From NCBI GenBank assembly GCA_012270355.1, contig JAAXIL010000200.1, positions 1 to 5,347 on the forward strand: a DNA stretch of 5,347 nucleotides, read 5' to 3'. Position numbers and translations under genes: made by a program. Every line of letters starts with the position of its first letter. Within the stretch, counting starts at the first letter, position 1. Of the stretch, positions 1 through 5,347 are shown piece after piece. The notes below the pieces were generated by a model, which saw nothing but the letters and a program-made list of their open reading frames with translations, searched no databases and was not told the DNA's origin. Origin of the DNA: Psychrobacter sp. (GTDB lineage: Bacteria > Pseudomonadota > Gammaproteobacteria > Pseudomonadales > Moraxellaceae).

Positions 1-163
1 TGATATTTTACCATCCATCCAAAAAAGTTTAAAGATTGTCAGTAATTGTCCTAAATTTGGGAGTTCTCCTGCACGGGTAATCTTCTAGATGCTACTATCA
101 TAAGTTAGCAAAATTTTAACAAAATCATCTTAAAAATCTAATAGTCATCACGATGCCGTCACT
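1..163. other. AT-rich leader upstream of the PHP gene
   Basis: No coding region can be supported here. The frame of the downstream gene is closed by a TAA at 131-133, so that gene cannot start further upstream with a normal codon. The stretch contains a short direct repeat ATTGTC (35-40 and 45-50) and a small dyad GGAG-TT-CTCC (60-69). Both are too short to assign a role. It probably holds the promoter of the PHP-cyclase pair. What lies to the left of base 1 is unknown. Confidence 0.5.
116..144 (+). promoter_or_regulatory. candidate sigma-70-type promoter for the PHP-cyclase pair
   Basis: TTAACA at 116-121 matches the -35 consensus at five of six positions. A 17-bp spacer leads to TAATAG at 139-144, which is a poor -10. 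The overlapping TCTAAT at 137-142 is a better -10 match but leaves only 15 bp of spacing. Transcription from here would start about 10-15 nt before the ATG at 164, and no Shine-Dalgarno sequence is visible in that interval. This is a consensus match by eye in AT-rich DNA, where chance matches are common. Confidence 0.22.
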
Positions 164-1123
164 ATGTTGCCAATCAACAACCGTTCATCTTTAGATTCTG
201 CCAATCATATAAACCGCTACACAAAGGTTGATTTACATAGCCATAGCACCTGCTCGGATGGCTCGTTTAGTCCGTCAGAATTATTGAACAAAGCGTTTGA
301 GGTAGGTATTGACGTGTTTGCGGTCACAGACCATGACACTTTAGCGGGCAGTAATGAGGCAAAAGCCGTTGCCGATGAACATGGTATTCACCTGATAAAT
401 GGGGTGGAAATTAGCGTGATGCACCAAGTTTCAGGAGGGTATGGCAAGCACAGTAAGCATAAGTTACAAGATAAAATTATTCATGTGTTGGCACTGGATT
501 TCGCAGACACTGAAAAAATGGGACAAGCTCTTGCACGGATTCAGTCTAGCCGTGCCAATCGTGGCGAGCAAATTGTTCAAAAACTGGCGACACTGATCGA
601 AGTGCCTTTTGCCGAGCTGTGGCAAGAAGTATTGGCACACGCAGACGGCAAACCTGAAGCCGTCGGTCGAGTGCATATCGCCAAAGTATTGGTGGAGCGA
701 GAGCACGTACCAACGGTGCAAAAGGCGTTTGATAAGTTTTTGGCAGACAATAAGCCCGCTTATGTGGCGATTGAGTCTTTGAGCATGGCAGAAGCCATCA
801 CGCTGATTCATGACTGCGGAGGGGTGGCAGTGCTTGCTCATCCCACTCGCTACGGACTGTCTGCCACCCGTGTGCGAAAGTTGATTAGTGACTTCGCCGA
901 GATGGGCGGGGATGCATGCGAATTGCCGAGCAATGACGAACCGATAAGTAAACGACAAATGATTGACCGTCAAATTGCCGAACATGGCTTAAAGGTTTCG
1001 GTTGGTAGTGACTTTCATGGGGCAAATATGCCTTGGCGACGCTTGGGTGATGTGCCGAGACTGAATGAAAATCAAACACTTGTCTTGACCCAAAAAATTG
1101 ATACCCAGCCCACATTTAATTGA
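164..1123 (+). CDS. rnm: PHP-domain phosphoesterase, TrpH/YciV (RNase AM) family
   Basis: This is a 319-residue cytoplasmic PHP-superfamily metalloenzyme. Characterised relatives (E. coli YciV/RnmAM) hydrolyse 3',5'-nucleoside bisphosphates such as pAp and trim 5' ends of short RNAs and rRNA precursors. The metal-site residues are present in order: H25 and H27 (DLHSHS), D32 (SDG), D56-H57 (TDHD), E82 (GVEIS), H107, H226 (VLAHPTR), and D283 with H285 (VGSDFHG). The middle part (about 110-200, with GRVHIAK at 168-174) is the insert typical of this subfamily. The protein is somewhat longer than the roughly 290 residues I recall for E. coli, because of about 20 extra N-terminal residues and a Lys/His-rich insertion at about 87-104. 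The ATG at 164 is the only plausible start, and no Shine-Dalgarno is seen. The cyclase gene follows after 24 bp. The family call is firm; the exact substrate is inferred. Confidence 0.9.
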   Translation: MLPINNRSSLDSANHINRYTKVDLHSHSTCSDGSFSPSELLNKAFEVGIDVFAVTDHDTLAGSNEAKAVADEHGIHLINGVEISVMHQVSGGYGKHSKHKLQDKIIHVLALDFADTEKMGQALARIQSSRANRGEQIVQKLATLIEVPFAELWQEVLAHADGKPEAVGRVHIAKVLVEREHVPTVQKAFDKFLADNKPAYVAIESLSMAEAITLIHDCGGVAVLAHPTRYGLSATRVRKLISDFAEMGGDACELPSNDEPISKRQMIDRQIAEHGLKVSVGSDFHGANMPWRRLGDVPRLNENQTLVLTQKIDTQPTFN

Positions 1124-1147
1124 GGATACCCAAACTTTATTGCACCG

Positions 1148-2545
1148 ATGCCTAAGTCTATCGCCAATCCTCGACCCATAAATCCGATTAAAACCCTGCT
1201 TTCAGCAAAAATGCAGGAGTGGCAAAACTCGGATAAAATTTCGCTCATGGGTAAACTCATGATGTATGAGGCGATGCTATATTGGCTGTGGTTCGTGTTC
1301 GTTGCCATCGCCCGCCCTTGGTTTGAGCCATATGTGACGCATTCGGTTGTGCTGTATTTATTGCTGTTATGTACGGCGTTTATTCCAACAATTTGGTTGA
1401 TGTATCAACGTGTGCCGACCATCCGTCACAACTCAGCCAAATTATATCGTCTACAACACATCATGCTCGCTGTCTATAGTGTATTCATCTGTATCATACT
1501 GTGGCAACTTGGAGCAGGCAGTTTTGTGGCAGGAGTATCCTTAACAGGCGGGGTAATGACCGCTATTTTTTTGACGCATCGGCGTTTGGTGTGGCGGATG
1601 TTTTGGATGCAAAGCATTATTTTAGTGCTGTTGGTCATCCTGCCCCTTGTTTGGCAAGAGTTTCCGATGCTTTATCACTCATCTCAATATAATAATGATT
1701 TAATCAATAACGGTGTGCCTAACATAAACCGTGACACTGCGAGTATGGTTGCCAGTGAACAAGGAAAGTTGATGCGACCAAACCACGTCCTGTTTTGGCA
1801 AATTACCTATTTTTATTTTGGTATGCCGAAGGCGTTGGCTTTGGTATTCACAGTCGGACGTCTGTTGGATACGTTTTATGAGCGTCGAGAAAAAATTCGC
1901 ATCAAGGCTAATTATGATGAGCTAACGGGCGTGAGAAATCGGCGTAGTTTACTAGAATTTGCTTTACAAGGGCTCAGTGAGGGACAAAACCGTACAGACC
2001 ACAGCATGATTTTGGTTGATTTAGACCATTTTAAACAGGTAAACGATGTGCATGGTCACTTGGTTGGCGATAAAATTCTCACCGAAGTCGCAAAGATATT
2101 TTCCAAGGGGCTACAGGTAGCAAAAAGTATCCAATTGATCGAGACTTCAGAAATTGGACGTTATGGCGGTGAAGAATTTATAATTTTGATGCCGAACACG
2201 CCACAGTCTCGGGCAATAGAGGTCGCCGATCAACTTCGATTTACGCTGGCTAGCACAACAATAGACACAGGCAACCATCGCCAAATCGTGATGACCGCCA
2301 GCTTTGGCGTTGCTAGCCTTCACAAGCATTGCGTGGAAGCCATTCAAGCCGTGTTTGATCAAAGTATAATGATGGATAAGTCTCTAGAGCGTGAGTATCA
2401 TTTGGGGTTGCTTGATGTGATTGAAGTGGTCATTGGACACGCTGATAACGCTTTGTATCATGCCAAAGACTTAGGAAGAAACCGAGTCGTTGCCTCAACT
2501 GTAGTGGATATGTCTAAGATAAAAGCAATCCTGCCAAAGCTCTAA
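1148..2545 (+). CDS. membrane-bound diguanylate cyclase (GGDEF domain)
   Basis: This 465-residue protein is predicted to make cyclic di-GMP from two GTP at the inner membrane. After a cytoplasmic N-terminus (1-39) there are about six hydrophobic segments: 41-58, 65-86, 103-121, 124-142, 149-169 and 215-238. A polar, Asn-rich periplasmic loop lies at about 170-214. Basic residues (HRRLVWR at 144-150, and after 243) fit the positive-inside rule. The membrane module matches no named sensor domain I can identify. The GGDEF domain starts at DELTG (257-261) and includes DLDHFKQVND (291-300, metal residue D291) and the active-site loop RYGGEEF (338-344), so catalysis looks intact. The RxxD inhibitory site is absent; the equivalent residues are IETS (331-334). 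Extra residues lie before the active-site loop and between 390 and 432. No EAL or HD-GYP domain is present. The start at 1148 has no good Shine-Dalgarno; Met22 or Met34 are alternatives. It probably shares a transcript with the PHP gene. Confidence 0.92.
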   Translation: MPKSIANPRPINPIKTLLSAKMQEWQNSDKISLMGKLMMYEAMLYWLWFVFVAIARPWFEPYVTHSVVLYLLLLCTAFIPTIWLMYQRVPTIRHNSAKLYRLQHIMLAVYSVFICIILWQLGAGSFVAGVSLTGGVMTAIFLTHRRLVWRMFWMQSIILVLLVILPLVWQEFPMLYHSSQYNNDLINNGVPNINRDTASMVASEQGKLMRPNHVLFWQITYFYFGMPKALALVFTVGRLLDTFYERREKIRIKANYDELTGVRNRRSLLEFALQGLSEGQNRTDHSMILVDLDHFKQVNDVHGHLVGDKILTEVAKIFSKGLQVAKSIQLIETSEIGRYGGEEFIILMPNTPQSRAIEVADQLRFTLASTTIDTGNHRQIVMTASFGVASLHKHCVEAIQAVFDQSIMMDKSLEREYHLGLLDVIEVVIGHADNALYHAKDLGRNRVVASTVVDMSKIKAILPKL

Positions 2546-2554
2546 ATCTAGCGT

Positions 2555-3694
2555 TTAAACCCTATCATTTAATATATGACTTACTAAACTGCTGACCACG
2601 CTTGTCGCAAAACTGCCTGACGGCAAGGCAAAATCCAGATTTAGTGTTTGCTCATCTAGCCAATTCCAGCTTAAGTCATGCACCATAAGTCTTAGCGGAC
2701 GGCGGGCTGGTTTGATACCATATGCCTCAAGTCCATTAGCTAAAGCGAGTAAAACAGCATCGTCCGTCACGATACTTTGTTCAAGTTTCAATGCTTCCCC
2801 CAGTGGCAGATGCTTCGCAGAACCGCCCAGCATGCCTTTTCCCCACATTGCTCCTGTTGGGTGAATGTCGAAGGTAGCTAGACGTCTTTGCAATTCATCG
2901 TCTAACTTTTCACTGCCAAAAACCGACCCTGTGCCTGCTAGATTAAATACCTCACCCTCTAAGCCCGTTTGCCAAGTGCCATCGATGACCCGCTGTGCCA
3001 AGATTTGATTAAATATCGCACTGCGAGCGGTAGATAGCCAGATGGATGATTTATCATCTTGTTTATTTTTTCGACGTTTTGACTTTTTGCGTGTGTTGTC
3101 AGGCTGATCAGATTGCTTAGAAAACCAAGCCAACGTCTCGTTTATATTATTACCGTCTCGCCCAAAACGTTGCTCACCAAAGTAATTTGGCACGCCCGTT
3201 TGACTGATGGTTCTTAGTGTATCATCGGCGGTGTTTTGCTCGGCATCGTTGGCATAGTTAAGTTCTCTGAGCACAATCACAAATCGATTGGCGGTGTGCG
3301 TACCTCGGTTTAACTTTTTGTTGTGCCAACCTTGCTCTAGCACAGTTGCCCACTCACCTGCCTCATTGGAAAAGCTAAACTCATTGTCGGGCATTACCCC
3401 TGTTGGCAAACGTAAGCTAAACCATTGTGTCGTCACCGCATGGCGGTCTTTTAGCCCTGAAAATCCCACGTCTCGTTTTGGAATGCCCGCCCATTTTGCT
3501 AATTGAGATGCCAAAAAGTCGGTGTTCATGCCACATTTTTGTACTTTGAGCCACAAATGTTCGCCCTGTCCCGATAAATCAACGGTCATCACTTCCTCAA
3601 CAATAAAATCAGCAGGTGAGGACTTTAAGCGAGCCTGAGCAATGGGTTTTTGCCAAGGTTGGGGTAAATTGCCAGGTTGGATTAAATGTTTCAT
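2555..3694 (-). CDS. truD: tRNA pseudouridine(13) synthase TruD
   Basis: TruD isomerises uridine 13 in tRNA(Glu) to pseudouridine. With the ATG start at 3694 the protein is 379 residues. Diagnostic motifs are the catalytic loop GFSGLKDRHAVTTQWF (77-92, catalytic Asp83), NYFGEQRFGRDGNN in the TRUD domain (170-183), WLSTARSAIFNQ (219-230), GAMWGKG (281-287) and the C-terminal LPSGSFATSVV (357-367). The frame is also open from a TTG at 3718, adding eight residues (MLINYATI). I prefer the ATG because MKHLIQPGNLP resembles a normal TruD N-terminus and neither start has a Shine-Dalgarno. A Lys/Arg-rich stretch (about 201-215, KKSKRRKNKQ) just before WLSTARS makes the protein longer than the E. coli enzyme (about 349 residues). 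The gene stands alone here, converging on the cyclase gene with 9 bp between stops; the surE/pcm neighbours known from enterobacteria are not on either side. Confidence 0.96.
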   Translation of the reverse strand: MKHLIQPGNLPQPWQKPIAQARLKSSPADFIVEEVMTVDLSGQGEHLWLKVQKCGMNTDFLASQLAKWAGIPKRDVGFSGLKDRHAVTTQWFSLRLPTGVMPDNEFSFSNEAGEWATVLEQGWHNKKLNRGTHTANRFVIVLRELNYANDAEQNTADDTLRTISQTGVPNYFGEQRFGRDGNNINETLAWFSKQSDQPDNTRKKSKRRKNKQDDKSSIWLSTARSAIFNQILAQRVIDGTWQTGLEGEVFNLAGTGSVFGSEKLDDELQRRLATFDIHPTGAMWGKGMLGGSAKHLPLGEALKLEQSIVTDDAVLLALANGLEAYGIKPARRPLRLMVHDLSWNWLDEQTLNLDFALPSGSFATSVVSSLVSHILNDRV

Positions 3695-3740
3695 GATAGT
3701 TGCATAATTAATAAGCAAAAAATACTGAATTAGGAAGGGT

Positions 3741-3808
3741 CAAAGTTATAGCGTTGGTTTTAAGATTGGCTTGTCGATTGGGTATACGCAAAGTTAGCAT
3801 GGTTTAAG
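3741..3808. repeat. imperfect direct repeat, two copies 48 bp apart
   Basis: Copy one (3741-3764) begins CAAAGTTATAGCGTTGG and ends TTTTAAG. Copy two (3789-3808) reads CAAAGTTAGCATGGTTTAAG. They align with a TA deletion, a one-base gap in the T run and few mismatches. A related GGAAGGG string lies before copy one (3733-3739) and after copy two (3811-3817). This could be an old tandem duplication or a pair of binding sites upstream of truD. Neither is established, and the degeneracy allows for coincidence. Confidence 0.35.
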
Positions 3809-3946
3809 GAGGAAGGGCAGTAAAAGCAAAACAACTCATCTGAGTACTTTTGTTAGCCAAAGCAATACATACCAATATTGATGCAAAGAAAATCATATAT
3901 TATTCCTGCTATACACTTACGCATCAAATCAAAGCAAGATTTCATT

Positions 3947-3963
3947 AAGTTTTTATTAAACTT
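3947..3963. repeat. AT-rich palindrome AAGTTT-N5-AAACTT
   Basis: Two perfect 6-bp arms (3947-3952 and 3958-3963) flank TTATT, about 75-90 bp before the DUF421 start. The symmetry and spacing would suit a small dimeric repressor. It is nested inside a wider 8-bp inverted repeat pair only on its right side, since the other arm of that pair is upstream at 3928. With only two G/C pairs the hairpin would be weak as a terminator. The role is unknown. Confidence 0.3.
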
Positions 3964-4035
3964 TTATAAGGCTTTGTTTTTTTCGCTTTGATACCCTACT
4001 TTTTAGACTACTGATTAGATTACTAAGATACATAT

Positions 4036-4563
4036 ATGGACAAACTTTTTTTTGACAGTTGGGAAACCCTTATCCGTATTGTTATCTCGTCAATCCTAGT
4101 CTATGCGTCTATTGTGATACTTCTGAAAATATCGGGCAAACGTGCGACCTCTCAGCTGAATAACTTTGATTGGATTGTGACGGTGATGATGGGCTCGATC
4201 GGGGCAAGTACCGTCATTCTAAAAAGCGTGCCTATCGTTGAGGGCATGGCATCCATTGGCATGTTACTGTTGCTACAATTTGGCGTGACCAAACTGGCAA
4301 CCAAGTCGGACAAATTTGCCAGCATAATTTTATCCGACCCTGCCATTGTGTTTTATCAAGGGCAGTTTTTACGAGATGCAATGACAAAAGAGCGACTGAC
4401 CGAACAAGAGTTAATGTGTGCCATGCGAGAAGCGGGAGTGCATGATCCCGCAAACGTTTTAGCGATTGTATTAGAAAGCGATGCCAAACTGACGGTACTC
4501 AAACAGAATGAGGACAGTGACACATCGCAAACCATCAAAGCATTGGTAAAATCACAATTTTGA
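4036..4563 (+). CDS. DUF421 (YetF/YcaP-like) membrane protein
   Basis: This 175-residue protein belongs to the DUF421 family, whose molecular function is not well established; Bacillus members such as YetF are inner-membrane proteins. Three hydrophobic segments are visible at about 12-30, 45-63 and 68-86. Between the first two lies the family signature GKRATSQLNNFDW (34-46). A soluble cytoplasmic domain follows (about 95-157). It has the typical order: a DPAIVFYQGQF strand-turn (101-111), a helix with LTEQELMCAMREAGV (121-135), and a terminal strand pair ending VLESDAKLTVLK (145-156). The last 19 residues are polar and variable. The length is usual for the short form of the family. The ATG at 4036 follows a weak TAAG and no strong ribosome site. 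The gene is transcribed away from truD and towards the CHAD gene, with 41 bp between stops. It is probably monocistronic. Confidence 0.9.
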   Translation: MDKLFFDSWETLIRIVISSILVYASIVILLKISGKRATSQLNNFDWIVTVMMGSIGASTVILKSVPIVEGMASIGMLLLLQFGVTKLATKSDKFASIILSDPAIVFYQGQFLRDAMTKERLTEQELMCAMREAGVHDPANVLAIVLESDAKLTVLKQNEDSDTSQTIKALVKSQF

Positions 4564-4591
4564 TGAGCGAGTAACACCATTCATTACACTG

Positions 4592-4612
4592 TTTACCAAA
4601 CCATTTACCAAA
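4592..4612. repeat. short direct repeat TTTACCAAA, two copies
   Basis: TTTACCAAA occurs at 4592-4600 and 4604-4612, a 12-bp period. The second copy contains the stop codon of the minus-strand CHAD gene (complement of 4605-4607) and runs into the hairpin that follows. It is probably incidental but is the only other structure in the 41-bp gap between the convergent stop codons. Confidence 0.4.
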
Positions 4613-5347
4613 AGATGGGGGCATCTTTTACCGTTTTTAGACTGGTTGCACATTCCTTAGCATGATGGGCTTCATTCGCCCCAAAATAACCCACCGCAAA
4701 CCACGCGTTCGGGTCACTTGTGGTTTTAGCTTGATAAAACTCATGCCCAACCATGCTGTCATTGTATTCACCCAACACGTCTTGAGCGGGTTCTAGGTAT
4801 TTCAAAAAGGCTTTGGTTTTTTTCTTTTTGAACATGGGCGAGGCAAATTCGCTGATATAACGTAGGCTTTTGAGGCGTTTACGTACATCATGCTGGGCTT
4901 CAACGTCCAACTCAGCAAATTTATCGCTGGCTTTACGAATCTTTTTGAACAGTTTGTCCAAAATCTTGCTGACGGCTTGTTTGGCACTATCGCTGTTTGC
5001 CCCTTTATCCCCTTTGGGATTGGACGTGGCATAAGCGATGAGTTCAAGTAACGTCAACTGAAAATCGTTGGCACGAACCGCATCCAAGGGGCTGACTTTG
5101 AGGGCATTTCGCTCGGGTGACCAATCCACAAATGGTGATCCTTCTGCCTCGAGCATCGGCTGAGTTTTAAGCTCAAGGATTTCTCTATCCCGATAGCCCC
5201 CAAGTAGGCTAAACGTTTGCTTTAGGATGGGAGTCCACTCAGGATTAATGTCACTTGAAAAATCGCCAAACAATTTTAAGGAGGTTCTGAGACGACGCAT
5301 GCCCAATCGTAACTGATTCACATGATTGCAATCGTAAATGCCAGAAG
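4605..5347 (-). CDS. CHAD-domain protein, 5' end outside window
   Basis: This is the C-terminal 246 residues of a CHAD (conserved histidine alpha-helical) protein. CHAD domains are helical bundles with basic surfaces that bind inorganic polyphosphate, and many are fused behind a CYTH triphosphatase domain. A GTG at 5321 could serve as a start, but the same frame stays open to the window edge (SGIYDCNH precedes it) and a start there would cut the first CHAD helix, so the gene is treated as partial. Visible features are the first helix NQLRLGMRRLRTSLKLF, a Lys-rich middle (KLFKKIRKASDKF), the second conserved helix HDVRKRLKSLRYISEF with its histidine, the FKKKK turn, and LGEYNDSMVGHEFY near the end. 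The first helix has Asn where the family usually has His (VHQ becomes VNQ). Whether a CYTH domain lies upstream cannot be seen. Confidence 0.88.
   Translation of the reverse strand, partial: SGIYDCNHVNQLRLGMRRLRTSLKLFGDFSSDINPEWTPILKQTFSLLGGYRDREILELKTQPMLEAEGSPFVDWSPERNALKVSPLDAVRANDFQLTLLELIAYATSNPKGDKGANSDSAKQAVSKILDKLFKKIRKASDKFAELDVEAQHDVRKRLKSLRYISEFASPMFKKKKTKAFLKYLEPAQDVLGEYNDSMVGHEFYQAKTTSDPNAWFAVGYFGANEAHHAKECATSLKTVKDAPIFW
4610..4629. terminator. possible intrinsic terminator for the DUF421 gene
   Basis: A perfect 8-bp stem (AAAAGATG at 4610-4617 against CATCTTTT at 4622-4629) closes a GGGG loop. The layout A4-GATG-G4-CATC-T4 is that of a compact bidirectional terminator, and another T run follows at 4634-4638. 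It begins 47 bp after the DUF421 stop, so it could end that transcript. The GC-paired core is short (four pairs, two of them G-C), so its strength is doubtful. The hairpin lies inside the last codons of the CHAD gene on the opposite strand. Confidence 0.4.

Larger units (their letters stand above)
3695..4035. other. divergent intergenic region between truD and the DUF421 gene
   Basis: No gene is supported in these 341 bases. The region must hold the promoters of both divergent genes. For the plus strand, TATAAG (3965-3970) and TTGATA (3988-3993) are isolated promoter-like hexamers, but neither has a convincing partner at proper spacing. For the minus strand, TATAAC (complement of 3745-3750) is a possible -10 for truD without a clear -35. 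Other content includes an imperfect direct repeat (3741-3764 and 3789-3808), an inverted repeat ATCAAAGC/GCTTTGAT (3928-3935 and 3985-3992) and an AT-rich palindrome (3947-3963). The length is generous for two promoters, so regulation or a small RNA is possible but not shown. Confidence 0.5.

Noticed and set aside
153..194. ATG at 153 as an earlier start for the PHP gene
   Set aside because: It is in a different frame from the gene and meets a stop codon (TAG) after 13 codons.
464..985. Long minus-strand open frame antisense to the PHP gene (173 codons)
   Set aside because: It lies wholly within the well-supported PHP gene. Its translation shows no domain or motif and its composition is that of a shadow frame.
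2610..2632. GC-rich hairpin TGCC-TGAC-GGCA near the end of truD
   Set aside because: It encodes the conserved LPSGSFATS segment. The stem is only four pairs, no T run follows on the plus strand, and codon content explains it.
3805..3812. Strong Shine-Dalgarno-like TAAGGAGG on the plus strand in the intergenic region
   Set aside because: No ATG, GTG or TTG follows at a usable distance and a TAA occurs nearby, so no small gene can be supported. It is part of the degenerate repeat.
5319..5321. GTG at 5319-5321 as the true start of the CHAD gene
   Set aside because: It falls inside the first conserved CHAD helix and the frame is open to the window edge, so the gene almost certainly starts outside.
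1..5347. A defence island, mobile element or CRISPR-like system
   Set aside because: All five genes belong to common chromosomal families, and there are no transposase or integrase genes, terminal inverted repeats, regular spaced repeats or toxin-antitoxin-like pairs.

Overview
The window looks like an ordinary chromosomal stretch from a gammaproteobacterium. Family content (a TrpH/RnmAM-type PHP phosphatase, TruD, a DUF421 membrane protein, a CHAD protein), AT-leaning intergenic DNA and moderate coding GC would suit Moraxellaceae (Moraxella, Faucicola or Psychrobacter). That placement is an impression from protein character, not a database result. I see no rRNA, tRNA, CRISPR array, insertion sequence, integrase or phage gene.

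Layout: an AT-rich leader (1-163) precedes two plus-strand genes. The first is a PHP-domain nucleotide phosphatase/exoribonuclease (164-1123). It is followed after 24 bp by a six-TM diguanylate cyclase (1148-2545), and the two are probably co-transcribed. The cyclase converges on truD (tRNA pseudouridine-13 synthase, minus strand, 2555-3694) with only 9 bp between stop codons. A gene-free stretch of about 340 bp (3695-4035) separates truD from a divergently oriented DUF421 (YetF/YcaP-like) membrane protein gene (4036-4563). That gene in turn converges on a CHAD-domain gene (minus strand, 4605 to beyond 5347) whose 5' end lies outside the window.

Functional theme: the genes do not form an obvious single pathway. 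Three of the five touch nucleotide or polyphosphate chemistry: oligonucleotide/pAp turnover, c-di-GMP synthesis and probable polyphosphate binding. The PHP-cyclase pair is the only likely operon and the most suggestive functional link. The cyclase lacks the RxxD inhibitory site and carries two insertions in its GGDEF domain. I found no clear new multi-gene system. The points worth a second look are that cyclase, lineage-specific basic insertions in the PHP and TruD proteins, an Asn in place of the usual first CHAD histidine, a hairpin overlapping the 3' end of the CHAD gene, and repeats in the 3695-4035 intergenic region.
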